Origin: Glaciecola sp048820975
GTDB taxonomy: Bacteria > Pseudomonadota > Gammaproteobacteria > Enterobacterales > Alteromonadaceae
Direction: 5' to 3'
Length of the DNA: 64,000 nucleotides
Assembly (NCBI RefSeq): GCF_048820975.1
Contig: NZ_JBMEUF010000001.1
Coordinates: 62,001-126,000, forward strand
The notes below the pieces were generated by a model that was given only the letters and a program-made list of their open reading frames with translations, did no database searches and had not been told where the DNA came from. The position numbers were made by a program, and so were the translations under genes. Positions within the stretch are counted from its first letter, which is position 1; the number at the start of each line of letters is the position of its first letter. Below are positions 16,390 through 25,495 of this stretch, in pieces.

Positions 16390-18156
16390 ATGCGCACTGA
16401 TTACTGTGGAAGAATAGATACTCGTTACCTTGAACAAACCGTTACCCTGTATGGTTGGGTGAATAAACGTAGAGATTTAGGTGGAGTAGTATTCATTGAT
16501 TTACGTGATCGCGAAGGTGTGGTGCAAGTAGTGGTAGACCCAGACACAGCTGACGCGTTTTCAACTGCATCATCGGTACGTAATGAATTTTGTATTGAAA
16601 TTAGCGGAAAAGTGCGTGCTCGCCCTGAATCACAAATAAATAAAGATATGCGCACGGGTGAAATTGAAATTTTAGCTAAGTCGGTATCTATTATTAACAA
16701 AGCCCCCGCGTTACCGCTAGATTGGAATCAAGAAAACAGTGAAGAGCAGCGCTTAAAGTATCGCTATTTAGATTTGCGCCGCCCGGTAATGACCGAACGC
16801 CTTGTGTTTCGCTCAAAAGTCACTGCAGCGGTAAGACGTTTCTTGGAAGATAACGATTTTCTTGATATTGAAACACCTATTCTAACTAAAGCGACGCCTG
16901 AAGGCGCCCGTGATTACTTAGTGCCTAGCCGTACACATAAAGGCGAGTTTTTTGCCTTGCCACAATCACCACAATTGTTTAAGCAATTATTGATGATGAG
17001 CGGCATGGATAAATATTATCAAATAGTAAAATGTTTCAGAGACGAAGATTTACGTGCTGATCGCCAACCAGAATTTACGCAAATAGATATTGAAACCTCG
17101 TTTTTAGATGCTGATGGCGTAATGGCGATTACCGAAAAACTAGTACGTGATTTGTTCCAAAAAATGCTTAATGTAGATTTGGGTGAATTCCCGCATATGA
17201 CCTATGACGAGGCAATGACGCGCTTTGGTAGCGACAAACCTGATTTACGCAACCCGCTAGAAATAGTAGATGTGGCCGATGCGCTTAAGCATATTGAATT
17301 TAAAGTATTCAGTGGCCCAGCGAATGACGAAAAAGGCCGTGTAGCAACAATATGCGTACCTGGCGGAGCAAGTTTATCACGCAAGCAAATTGACCAATAC
17401 GCAGAGTTTGTAGGTGTATACGGTGCGAAAGGCTTAGCATGGATAAAAGTAAATGATTTATCTAAAGGCAACGAAGGCTTACAAAGCCCAATTCTTAAAT
17501 TTTTAGATGACACCGCCATTGCCGCCATATTAAGTGCAAGCAAAGCGAAAGACGGTGATATTTTAATGTTTGGGGCTGGTGACTACACAACTGTGACCGA
17601 AGCCCTTGGTGCATTGCGCATAAAACTAGGCAATGATTTAGAGTTGTTAGAAGGCGAGTGGAAACCATTGTGGGTAGTAGACTTCCCAATGTTTGAAGAG
17701 GCCGATGGCCGATTGTATGCACTGCATCATCCATTTACCGCTCCAAGTTCAAGTGATATACAAGCACTGAAAGATGCGCCCACTAAAGCACTTTCAAACG
17801 CATATGACATGGTCCTTAATGGGGTTGAGTTAGGCGGTGGTTCAGTACGTATTCACAATATGGAAATGCAAGCGACTGTGTTTGAACTTTTAGGAATAGA
17901 AGAAAAAGAAGCACAAGAGAAATTTGGTTTCTTACTAGAAGCCTTAAAATATGGTACGCCACCACATGCTGGCTTAGCATTCGGTTTAGACCGCTTAGTT
18001 ATGCTAATGGTAGGTGCAGATTCAATACGTGATGTTATGGCTTTCCCGAAAACAACGACAGCGGCATGCCCACTAACAGGTGCGCCTGGATTCGCTAATC
18101 CAGAGCAATTAAAAGAGTTGTCAATTGCGACCTTAGCGAAGGCCGACAAGGACTAA
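16390..18156 (+). CDS. aspS: Aspartyl-tRNA synthetase
   Basis: Class II synthetase that charges tRNA-Asp. It has the N-terminal anticodon-binding OB fold (about 1-110: YGWVNKRRDLGGVVFIDLRD), motif 2 around KCFRDEDLRADRQPEFTQID, the bacterial GAD insertion (about 290-400) and motif 3 GLAFGLDRLVMLM. At 588 residues it is the bacterial length. Start ATG 16390 is chosen because ATG 16386 is out of frame and stops at once. nudB follows closely. Confidence 0.98.
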   Translation: MRTDYCGRIDTRYLEQTVTLYGWVNKRRDLGGVVFIDLRDREGVVQVVVDPDTADAFSTASSVRNEFCIEISGKVRARPESQINKDMRTGEIEILAKSVSIINKAPALPLDWNQENSEEQRLKYRYLDLRRPVMTERLVFRSKVTAAVRRFLEDNDFLDIETPILTKATPEGARDYLVPSRTHKGEFFALPQSPQLFKQLLMMSGMDKYYQIVKCFRDEDLRADRQPEFTQIDIETSFLDADGVMAITEKLVRDLFQKMLNVDLGEFPHMTYDEAMTRFGSDKPDLRNPLEIVDVADALKHIEFKVFSGPANDEKGRVATICVPGGASLSRKQIDQYAEFVGVYGAKGLAWIKVNDLSKGNEGLQSPILKFLDDTAIAAILSASKAKDGDILMFGAGDYTTVTEALGALRIKLGNDLELLEGEWKPLWVVDFPMFEEADGRLYALHHPFTAPSSSDIQALKDAPTKALSNAYDMVLNGVELGGGSVRIHNMEMQATVFELLGIEEKEAQEKFGFLLEALKYGTPPHAGLAFGLDRLVMLMVGADSIRDVMAFPKTTTAACPLTGAPGFANPEQLKELSIATLAKADKD

Positions 18157-18166
18157 GCATTCAATA

Positions 18167-18625
18167 TTGAACTCTATTAGCGAACCTTTTAAACGACCTG
18201 AATCGGTGCTTGTTGTAGTTTATAACGAGCATCATCAGGTGTTAGTGTTGCAGCGCATTGATGACCCTAGTTTTTGGCAGTCAGTCACCGGCTCAATGGA
18301 GCATGACGAAACCCCCATTCAAACTGCACTTCGTGAGTTAAAAGAAGAAACCGGTATTGATTTGCATGGCACACAAGCACTGCAAGATTGCAGGAGGGTG
18401 AATCAGTACACTATTCGAGAAGATTGGCGCCATAGATACGCGCCGGGGATCACGCGTAATTTTGAATACGTGTTTTGCGCACAAGTATCATCACATTTAA
18501 AAGTAAGCCTGACCGAACATTTAGACTACGTTTGGTTAACCAAGCAAGCGGCTATACAGAAGGTATGGTCGAAGTCGAATAAAGAAGCGATTCAACAATT
18601 TATTCCCGAGCTACCATGCAAATAA
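18167..18625 (+). CDS. nudB: Dihydroneopterin triphosphate diphosphatase (NUDIX)
   Basis: NUDIX hydrolase of folate biosynthesis removing pyrophosphate from dihydroneopterin triphosphate. The NUDIX box is GSMEHDETPIQTALRELKEETG with the REL-EE core. The N-terminal KRPESVLVVVYNE and DDPSFWQSVTGSME are NudB-like, as is the aspS-nudB-ruvC order. The only upstream start in this frame is TTG 18167, ten bases after aspS, giving 152 residues. Its 3' end overlaps ruvC. Confidence 0.9.
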   Translation: MNSISEPFKRPESVLVVVYNEHHQVLVLQRIDDPSFWQSVTGSMEHDETPIQTALRELKEETGIDLHGTQALQDCRRVNQYTIREDWRHRYAPGITRNFEYVFCAQVSSHLKVSLTEHLDYVWLTKQAAIQKVWSKSNKEAIQQFIPELPCK

Positions 18626-19137
18626 TCTTAGGTATTGACCCAGGCTCACGAGTAACCGGCTATGGCGTAATAGGCATAAAAGGGAAGAGCACTGTTTATT
18701 TGGGCAGTGGCTGTATTCGCGTGATGGACGAAAGCCTGGCAAAACGGCTGAAGAACGTATTTGATGGCGTAAGTGAAATCATCAAGCAGTTTCAGCCCAC
18801 TACCTTTGCGATTGAACAAGTCTTTATGGCAAAAAACCCTGACTCAGCCTTAAAATTAGGCCAAGCAAGGGGAGCCGCTATTGTGGCCGCTACCTGTGTT
18901 GATTTACCCGTGTTTGAATACTCCGCAAGGCAAATCAAACAATCCGTTGTGGGCAAGGGCAGTGCTGATAAAACCCAAGTTCAGCACATGGTGACTCACT
19001 TGCTAAAATTAAACAAAACCCCTCAAGCAGATGCTGCCGACGCACTTGCTGTTGCTTTATGTCATCTTCATACCGAACAAAGTATGATTAAAATGGCAGG
19101 TAGTGCTACTAAAACGGTCAGACGACGTTTACAATAA
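18616..19137 (+). CDS. ruvC: Holliday junction endonuclease RuvC
   Basis: Resolvase that cuts Holliday junctions in concert with RuvAB. The first catalytic Asp lies in ILGIDPGSRVTGYG, Glu in FAIEQVFMAKNPDSALKLGQARG, and the paired Asp in ADAADALAVALCH. At 173 residues it is full length. The start overlaps the end of nudB by ten bases. Confidence 0.98.
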   Translation: MQIILGIDPGSRVTGYGVIGIKGKSTVYLGSGCIRVMDESLAKRLKNVFDGVSEIIKQFQPTTFAIEQVFMAKNPDSALKLGQARGAAIVAATCVDLPVFEYSARQIKQSVVGKGSADKTQVQHMVTHLLKLNKTPQADAADALAVALCHLHTEQSMIKMAGSATKTVRRRLQ

Positions 19138-19171
19138 GCACATAATAAGTGTTAGCGAAAATAATAACGAT

Positions 19172-19789
19172 ATGATTGCACGACTACATGGCATTATAGT
19201 AGAAAAAATTCCACCTGAAATAGTATTAGACGTAGCTGGCGTAGGATACGAAATACAACTTCCCATGACGAGCTTTTACGCCTTACCTGAAGTTAATCAG
19301 AGCGTGACGTTATTCACCCACTTTGTGGTGCGTGAAGACGCCCAATTGTTGTTTGGATTTACTGAGCGCAATGAAAGAAGTTTGTTTCGCGTATTAATTA
19401 AAGCAAATGGAGTAGGGCCTAAATTGGCTTGTACTATTTTATCGGGTATGTCTGCTGGGCAATTTGTTCAGGCAGTGATGCATGAAGATATAACTGCGTT
19501 AGTAAAAATGCCAGGGGTAGGTAAAAAGACTGCAGAGCGTTTAGTGGTAGAGCTTAAAGATAAGCTAAATGAACTAGATGCAACTCCTAGCATGCCAACG
19601 CCCTTAAGTGGCGAAAACGCCAAGCAAGCAATACTCAGCGAAACCATGAGCGCGAAAGATGAAGCCATAAGTGCACTACTTGCGCTAGGTTACAAACGTT
19701 CGCAAGCCGAAAGCGTAATAAAGAAAGTGGCCAGCGACAATGCCAGCAGTGAGCAACTTATTAGAGACGCATTAAAATCAATGGTATAA
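19172..19789 (+). CDS. ruvA: Holliday junction branch migration protein RuvA
   Basis: Junction-binding tetramer that loads RuvB. Starting at ATG 19172 the protein begins MIARLHGIIVEKIPPE, the canonical RuvA N-terminus. The frame is also open upstream to 19103, inside ruvC, but this start is rejected. Helix-hairpin-helix motifs (IKANGVGPKLACTILSGM and MPGVGKKTAERLVVELKDK) and the C-terminal domain III that contacts RuvB are present. 205 residues. Confidence 0.97.
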   Translation: MIARLHGIIVEKIPPEIVLDVAGVGYEIQLPMTSFYALPEVNQSVTLFTHFVVREDAQLLFGFTERNERSLFRVLIKANGVGPKLACTILSGMSAGQFVQAVMHEDITALVKMPGVGKKTAERLVVELKDKLNELDATPSMPTPLSGENAKQAILSETMSAKDEAISALLALGYKRSQAESVIKKVASDNASSEQLIRDALKSMV

Positions 19790-19834
19790 CGCTATTTGCC
19801 AATATTGGCGAATACCTAATGTGAAGAGATATTT

Positions 19835-20839
19835 ATGATTGAAGCCGACAGCATACTACGGCCAGAAGAACAAAATGATGACGCTGCGGTAGACCGTGCC
19901 ATACGCCCAAAAATGTTAGCTGATTATGCTGGCCAACAAGCGGTATGTGATCAAATGGAAATTTTTATTCAAGCTGCGCGCGCTCGCGAAGATGCGCTTG
20001 ATCACTTACTCATTTTTGGTCCGCCTGGTTTGGGTAAAACCACATTGGCCAATATTGTGGCCAATGAAATGAATGTGAGCATTAAAACCACCTCAGGCCC
20101 AGTACTTGAAAAAGCTGGGGATTTAGCCGCACTGTTAACTAACTTAGAAGAAAACGACGTATTGTTTATTGATGAAATACATCGTTTAAGCCCTGTGGTT
20201 GAAGAAGTACTATATCCTGCCATGGAAGATTACCAGTTAGATATTATGATTGGTGAAGGCCCAGCAGCGCGCTCTATTAAGTTAGAGTTACCTCCATTTA
20301 CGCTTATTGGTGCAACCACACGAGCGGGCTCGCTTACATCACCATTGCGTGATCGTTTTGGCATAACTCAGCGCCTAGAATTTTATAAAGTAGAAGATTT
20401 AACCCGTATTATTGAACGAAGTGCAAAGCACTTAAATATGGATATGAATCAAGAGGGCGCACTTGAAATCGCTAAACGCTCTCGCGGCACTCCGCGTATT
20501 GCAAATAGATTGCTAAGAAGGGTAAGAGATTACGCTCAAGTAAAAGCAAAAGGTGAGGTTTCTGCAAGTATAGCGGCCGCTGCATTAGATATGCTTGACG
20601 TTGATAAACTGGGTTTTGATTTAATGGATAGAAAACTACTGCTATCTATTATTGAAAAGTTTGATGGCGGGCCTGTGGGGCTTGAAAACGTAGCCGCAGC
20701 CATAGGCGAAGAAAAAGAAACAATAGAAGATGTGATAGAGCCTTTTTTGATTCAGCAAGGTTATTTACAGCGTACGCCACGCGGGCGTATAGCCACTGAT
20801 AATGCCTATTTGCACTTAGGCTTTGATATTAAATCTTAG
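19835..20839 (+). CDS. ruvB: Holliday junction branch migration ATPase RuvB
   Basis: Hexameric AAA+ motor for branch migration. Walker A is GPPGLGKTT, Walker B is FIDEIHRLSP, sensor 1 lies in IGATTRAG and the arginine finger in LRDRFG. The C-terminal winged helix ends RTPRGRIATDNAYLHLG. At 334 residues it is full length. Last gene of the ruv cluster. Confidence 0.98.
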   Translation: MIEADSILRPEEQNDDAAVDRAIRPKMLADYAGQQAVCDQMEIFIQAARAREDALDHLLIFGPPGLGKTTLANIVANEMNVSIKTTSGPVLEKAGDLAALLTNLEENDVLFIDEIHRLSPVVEEVLYPAMEDYQLDIMIGEGPAARSIKLELPPFTLIGATTRAGSLTSPLRDRFGITQRLEFYKVEDLTRIIERSAKHLNMDMNQEGALEIAKRSRGTPRIANRLLRRVRDYAQVKAKGEVSASIAAAALDMLDVDKLGFDLMDRKLLLSIIEKFDGGPVGLENVAAAIGEEKETIEDVIEPFLIQQGYLQRTPRGRIATDNAYLHLGFDIKS

Positions 20840-20841
20840 CT

Positions 20842-20867
20842 AAAAAAAAACCCGTGCAAAGCACGGG
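20842..20867 (-). terminator. Terminator-like hairpin oriented for the minus strand
   Basis: CCCGTGC and GCACGGG pair perfectly around an AAA loop (20851-20867). The plus strand has nine A residues before the stem and no T-run after it, so the classical terminator reads on the minus strand, although the nearby ruvB and ybgC genes are on the plus strand. Confidence 0.65.
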
Positions 20868-20896
20868 CTATAAGTATAATCAACGGAAGGGAATCC

Positions 20897-20983
20897 ATGA
20901 AAAAGAACAAAAAAACGCGGTGGTTAATTTGTATGTGCGTATTCTATGTTTTTTTACCTTTTTCACAAGACAATAAAATTTAA
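20897..20983 (+). CDS. Possible small membrane peptide (28 residues)
   Basis: A short frame starts at ATG 20897, six bases after a strong GGAAGGGA ribosome site, and encodes MKKNKKTRWL followed by a hydrophobic stretch (ICMCVFYVFLPF) and a polar tail. The layout, basic head plus one hydrophobic segment, fits a small membrane protein. No known family is recognised, and it is not CydX or YbgE. It lies between ruvB and the tol operon. Confidence 0.4.
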   Translation: MKKNKKTRWLICMCVFYVFLPFSQDNKI

Positions 20984-21089
20984 ATTTTACATTAGTAAAA
21001 TTAATGCGATTGGTATGGTGGAAATGTCGCAACCCACCATTTAGAGTGGTTCATATCAATTTATTAACAACGGTTAAAGAATATTCACA

Positions 21090-21500
21090 TTGAAAAGCAT
21101 GAATAAATATAATATAAATTTGCGTGTTTATTACGAAGATACAGACGCGGGCGGGATTGTTTATCACGCTAACTATTTGAAATTTATGGAGAGAGCCAGA
21201 ACCGAGTGGGTTAGGTCACTCGGGGTGAATCAGCATAATTTGTTGGAACAATCCTTGGGTTTTGTCGTCATAGACATGAATATACGCTTTCAGCATAGTG
21301 CTAAATTAGATGATATGTTGAGCGTGAGTTGTGAAGTCATTACAATTAAACGAGCGAGTTTAGTGTTTGAGCAATCTATTTTACATGAGGGTAAAGTACT
21401 TGTAAGGGCTACTGTGAAAGTAGCATGCGTTAATACAAGCACCAATAAACCTATAGCAATACCATCAACAATATTAAAGGAAATGCGCAGTGGCCACTGA
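21090..21500 (+). CDS. ybgC: Acyl-CoA thioesterase of the tol-pal cluster
   Basis: Hot-dog-fold thioesterase conserved upstream of tolQ. The catalytic motif VYYEDTDAGGIVYHANYLKFMERAR with its active Asp is near the N-terminus. The start could be TTG 21090 or ATG 21099 (133 residues); neither has a strong ribosome site, and ATG is slightly favoured by codon type. A 7-base inverted repeat (ATGGTGG 21015-21021, CCACCAT 21034-21040) lies in the leader. tolQ begins inside its 3' end. Confidence 0.95.
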   Translation: MKSMNKYNINLRVYYEDTDAGGIVYHANYLKFMERARTEWVRSLGVNQHNLLEQSLGFVVIDMNIRFQHSAKLDDMLSVSCEVITIKRASLVFEQSILHEGKVLVRATVKVACVNTSTNKPIAIPSTILKEMRSGH

Positions 21501-22170
21501 GATGTCAGTATTACATTTGTTCTTAGAAGCGAGTTTGGTTGTACAATTTATTATGTTGTTATTATTAACAGCATCGGTTGTTAGTTGGACATATATATTT
21601 CAACGTGGCGCTGCACTAAAGCGCGCAACCCAAGAGGTAGAAAATTTTGAAGAAACCTTTTGGTCAGGTGCCGACTTAAATACCTTGTATTCAGATTTAG
21701 CAAACAAGCCCGATTTAAGCGGCTGCTCTCTTATATTCTGCTCGGGTTTTAAAGAATATGTGCGTTTACGCAAAGCTTCATCTTCAGTGCCAGAATCTAT
21801 TGCTGATGGAACGTACCGGGCCATGCGGGTAGCCATGTCACGTGAAGTAGATGAGCTAGAACAACGCTTACCATTTTTAGCTACCGTAGGTTCAATATCA
21901 CCCTATATTGGTTTGCTAGGAACCGTTTGGGGAATCATGACTGCGTTTATAGCATTAGGCCAAGTGAAACAGGCAACATTGCAAATGGTTGCTCCGGGTA
22001 TTGCAGAAGCCTTAATCGCCACAGCTATTGGTTTGTTTGCTGCTATTCCTGCGGTAATTGCCTATAACCGATTTAGCACTAAGGTAGAAAAAATTGAAAA
22101 TACCTATGGTAACTTTATGGAAGAGTTTTCAGCTATTTTGCATCGCCAAAGCATTGCGAATAGAGGCTAA
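21490..22170 (+). CDS. tolQ: Tol-Pal system proton-channel subunit TolQ
   Basis: Inner-membrane motor subunit with three membrane segments. The channel helices are seen at SISPYIGLLGTVWGIMTAF and ALIATAIGLFAAIPAVIAY. GTG 21490 has AAAGGA seven bases upstream and overlaps ybgC by 11 bases; ATG 21502 (MSVLHLFLEAS) is the alternative and matches the E. coli N-terminus. With TolR it uses the proton gradient to drive outer-membrane constriction during division. Confidence 0.97.
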   Translation: MATEMSVLHLFLEASLVVQFIMLLLLTASVVSWTYIFQRGAALKRATQEVENFEETFWSGADLNTLYSDLANKPDLSGCSLIFCSGFKEYVRLRKASSSVPESIADGTYRAMRVAMSREVDELEQRLPFLATVGSISPYIGLLGTVWGIMTAFIALGQVKQATLQMVAPGIAEALIATAIGLFAAIPAVIAYNRFSTKVEKIENTYGNFMEEFSAILHRQSIANRG

Positions 22171-22172
22171 GC

Positions 22173-22598
22173 ATGTTTATTCGTAAACGCCGCAAACCGG
22201 TTTCTGAAATTAATGTTGTGCCATATATTGATGTAATGCTGGTGCTGCTCGTAATTTTTATGGCAACAGCGCCGCTTGTTACGCAAGGGGTAAAAGTTGA
22301 TTTGCCTAAAGCCGAGGCTCAAACCATAGAATCTGAAGACGAAGCAATGATGATTGTTTCAGTAGATGCCCAAGGCCTATATTACTTAAACGTAGGGGAT
22401 GACCCTTCAAGTGCTATGAGCGCGCAAGCCATTGCTGACATTGTAAAAACACGGCTTTCGGTTTCGCCCACCACGCCAGTAGTTGTTAATGGCGACGGTA
22501 AAGTGAGTTATGAGAAAGTAATTGATTTAATGGTCTTACTTCAGCGAGCGGGTGTTCCCTCTGTTGGCTTAATGACTGATCCTAACGAACAGTCATAA
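22173..22598 (+). CDS. tolR: Tol-Pal system protein TolR
   Basis: ExbD-family motor subunit of 141 residues. The single N-terminal membrane helix contains the proton-carrying Asp (VVPYIDVMLVLLVIFMAT), followed by a periplasmic domain. It starts two bases after the tolQ stop. Confidence 0.98.
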   Translation: MFIRKRRKPVSEINVVPYIDVMLVLLVIFMATAPLVTQGVKVDLPKAEAQTIESEDEAMMIVSVDAQGLYYLNVGDDPSSAMSAQAIADIVKTRLSVSPTTPVVVNGDGKVSYEKVIDLMVLLQRAGVPSVGLMTDPNEQS

Positions 22599-22616
22599 GT
22601 GATATAAACAAGATAT

Positions 22617-23513
22617 ATGTTGAGTGATCAAGTGCCCAAGGGCAATGACAAAAAAAGTGAGAATAAACGAGCCCAAAGCAGTTCGAGTAACAAAGCTGTA
22701 AAAAATACAGCAAAAGAAGGTGATGCTAATACTAGTGATTTCTTTCGCGCATCTATTGTTAAATCAGCGTTACTACACGGGCTTCTTTTGCTGGCACTTT
22801 TGGTCAGTTTTAATTTTTCATCAAAACCATTAGAATTTGCATCGCAAGCCCAAGCTTCAGCGCAACCGGTGCAAGAAATAGTACAAGCGACTTTTGTTGA
22901 TAGTAACGTTATTGAACAAAACAAACGCGAAAAAGCACAAGCACAAGCGGCAGCTAGAAAACGGCAACAAGATGCTATACGTGAAAAAGAAAAAGAGCGT
23001 GATAGATTGCGCAAAGCCGAAAACGCGCGTAAAAAACGTGAGCAAGAGGCTCAGAAAGAACAAGAACGCGTGGAAGCGGAGCAAGAAAGATTAAACGCGC
23101 TTGAGCGTGAAAGGCAAAAAGAGCAAGAAATTGCAGAGCAACGCGCGCAGCAAGAAGCAATGCAAGAGCAGTTAGCGCAAGAAATGGCCGAGCAGCTTGA
23201 ACGTGAGCAGCAGGCTATGCAAGCAGCTCAAAATCGTAAAGTAATGACTGAATTAGAAAAGTATCAGTCTTTAATTACGCAAACCATTATGAGGAATTTA
23301 AACTCCGATGGTGGATTTAAAGGCAAAAAATGCAAACTAAATGTAAAATTGGCGTCTAATGGATTAGTGCTTGAAGTGAAAGCACTGGAAGGAAATGATG
23401 CCTTATGCAGAGCTGCTCAAACTGCTGTGCTTAGGCCAAGTACACTACCAGTATCATCTGATCCACTAGTGTTTGAGAAAATGAAAAACCTTAATATTAT
23501 AGTAGAGCTTTAA
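22617..23513 (+). CDS. tolA: Tol-Pal system protein TolA
   Basis: Membrane-anchored periplasmic bridge from TolQR to Pal and TolB. After a polar N-terminus of about 45 residues comes one membrane helix (SALLHGLLLLALLVSF), then a very long Glu/Gln/Ala/Arg-rich alpha-helical domain (about 90-205) and a C-terminal globular domain (about 210-298). Length 298 is on the short side but within family range. Its TAA overlaps tolB ATG (TAATG). Confidence 0.95.
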   Translation: MLSDQVPKGNDKKSENKRAQSSSSNKAVKNTAKEGDANTSDFFRASIVKSALLHGLLLLALLVSFNFSSKPLEFASQAQASAQPVQEIVQATFVDSNVIEQNKREKAQAQAAARKRQQDAIREKEKERDRLRKAENARKKREQEAQKEQERVEAEQERLNALERERQKEQEIAEQRAQQEAMQEQLAQEMAEQLEREQQAMQAAQNRKVMTELEKYQSLITQTIMRNLNSDGGFKGKKCKLNVKLASNGLVLEVKALEGNDALCRAAQTAVLRPSTLPVSSDPLVFEKMKNLNIIVEL

Positions 23514-24895
23514 TGACAATAACGAAAATGCGACACATGTATCGAAATATTAGCGTAACTGTATTGCTGTTAGCCAGTTCATTTATGACCCTAGCGCAAA
23601 CGTCTCTTGACATTATCATCACCGAAGGAATGAATAATGCTCGCCCCATAGCCGTAGTTCCTTTTCGCTGGACGGGCGATACGGTATTGCCTGAAAATTT
23701 ATCAAGCGTTATTAGTAACGATTTGCAAAGAAGTGGAAAATTCAGCCCCGTTGGACTGTCGAGCATGCCGCAATTTCCATCGGAAGATCAAGATGTAGAT
23801 TATGCAGCGTGGGCTAAAAAGGGCATTGATACTGTTTTAATCGGTAGTGTTGAGCCGGTAGGCTTAGATCAGTACAAAGTGAGCTTTTCATTAATCGACA
23901 TTTTGCGCGCGCAAATAACGGGCGGAGAATCAAAGTCATTAGTTGACGGTAAACTAGTGCTTAGCCATGACCACATTATTGAAAGCCGTGAGAAAATTAT
24001 TTCCAGCGATGACTTCCGCCAATACGCGCATATTATTAGTGACGTTGTGTATGAAGGCTTAACTGGTGAACGCGGCGCATTTCTTACTCGTATTGCTTAC
24101 ATAGTAGTGCGCGACCGCACCACGAATGCATTGCCATACCAGTTGGTGATTGCAGATTATGACGGTGCGAACGAAACACGATTGTTATCATCACCTGAAC
24201 CTTTGATGTCACCGGCTTGGTCACCCGATGGAAACAAGCTTGCCTATGTGAGCTTTGAAGAAAAACGTCCTCAAATATTTATTCAAGATATTTACACAAC
24301 GGCACGTACGCGGGTAACTGATTTTCCTGGCATTAACAGCGCGCCTACTTTTTCGCCTGATGGTAAAAAGCTAGCTATGGTATTGTCTAAAGATGGCAAT
24401 CCTGAAATTTATACAATGGATTTGGCCACTAAAAAGCTAGATAGAATTACTCGAAATAGAGCTATAGATACAGAGCCTTCATGGGCTCCAGATGGAAAAA
24501 GCTTAATATTTAGCTCAGAACGGGGTGGAAAACCTCAGATTTATCAAGTAGATTTAGAAAGCAAGCGTGCAAGACGACTAACTTTTGACGGTGAAATGAA
24601 CCTTGGAGCGTCAATAACTCCAGATAATTCGCATTTAGTAGTCGTAAATAGAACGCAAGGCGATTATCATATAGCCAGACAGCATAAAACCACTGGTGAT
24701 ATGCTAGTGCTTACAAAAACATATTTGGACGAATCGCCCAGTATTGCGCCAAATGGAAGTATGATTATATATAGTACTCTTCATGAAGGTAAACAGGTGT
24801 TATCACTGGTGTCGTTAGACGGGCGTTTCAAAGCGCTTTTACCTGCTACGCAAGGACAGGTGAAATCGCCGAGTTGGTCACCATTTTTATTATAA
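23513..24895 (+). CDS. tolB: Tol-Pal system translocation protein TolB
   Basis: Periplasmic six-bladed beta-propeller that binds Pal. It has a signal peptide (about 1-28, ending TLAQ), an N-terminal domain (PIAVVPFRW, DLQRSGKFSPV) and repeated propeller motifs of the W-SPDG-KLAYVS type from about residue 215 onward. 460 residues, full length. Start overlaps the tolA stop. Confidence 0.98.
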   Translation: MTITKMRHMYRNISVTVLLLASSFMTLAQTSLDIIITEGMNNARPIAVVPFRWTGDTVLPENLSSVISNDLQRSGKFSPVGLSSMPQFPSEDQDVDYAAWAKKGIDTVLIGSVEPVGLDQYKVSFSLIDILRAQITGGESKSLVDGKLVLSHDHIIESREKIISSDDFRQYAHIISDVVYEGLTGERGAFLTRIAYIVVRDRTTNALPYQLVIADYDGANETRLLSSPEPLMSPAWSPDGNKLAYVSFEEKRPQIFIQDIYTTARTRVTDFPGINSAPTFSPDGKKLAMVLSKDGNPEIYTMDLATKKLDRITRNRAIDTEPSWAPDGKSLIFSSERGGKPQIYQVDLESKRARRLTFDGEMNLGASITPDNSHLVVVNRTQGDYHIARQHKTTGDMLVLTKTYLDESPSIAPNGSMIIYSTLHEGKQVLSLVSLDGRFKALLPATQGQVKSPSWSPFLL

Positions 24896-24924
24896 ATATA
24901 AGTTTTACTCAATAAGGATTTAAC

Positions 24925-25491
24925 ATGCTTACTAACAATAAATTACGCTCTTTAATTTTAGCCGCAGCAGCTACGTCATTAATGGCGTGTCAATCAGGCC
25001 CAACTGAAGAAGAACTTCAAGCTGAAGCAACTCGCGCAGCACAAGAAGCTCAACAGCAAGAACAAGCTCGTATTGAAGCTGAAAAAGCACAAGCAGAAGC
25101 CGCTGCAATTGAGCGCAAACAGCGTGCAGAAGAAATGGCTAAAAAGACGCTTGATTCTTTAAAAAGCCAACAAACAGTTTACTTCGATTTTGACCGCTCA
25201 ACGGTAAAATCTGATTTCTTGCCAGTATTGGCTAAGCATGCTGATTTCCTAATTGCTAACCCTAGTCAGAAAATTGTAATTGAGGGACATTGTGATAGCC
25301 GTGGTACACCTGAATATAACATTGCTTTGGGTGAGCGCAGAGCAAAAGAAATACAGCAGTACCTAACGACTGCCGGTGTTAAATCTTCACAAATTTCAGT
25401 GGTATCTTACGGCGAAGAAAAACTAGCTGTAATGGGCGCATCTGATTACGCAATGGCGCAAAACCGTCGCGGTGTATTGGTTTATAACTAA
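24925..25491 (+). CDS. pal: Peptidoglycan-associated lipoprotein Pal
   Basis: Outer-membrane lipoprotein with a lipobox at LMAC (Cys about residue 22), a Glu/Gln/Ala-rich linker and an OmpA-like peptidoglycan-binding domain (VYFDFDRSTVKSDF; IEGHCDSRGTPEYNIALGERRA). 188 residues. It completes the Tol-Pal envelope-constriction machine. cpoB begins four bases downstream. Confidence 0.98.
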   Translation: MLTNNKLRSLILAAAATSLMACQSGPTEEELQAEATRAAQEAQQQEQARIEAEKAQAEAAAIERKQRAEEMAKKTLDSLKSQQTVYFDFDRSTVKSDFLPVLAKHADFLIANPSQKIVIEGHCDSRGTPEYNIALGERRAKEIQQYLTTAGVKSSQISVVSYGEEKLAVMGASDYAMAQNRRGVLVYN

Positions 25492-25495
25492 GCCT

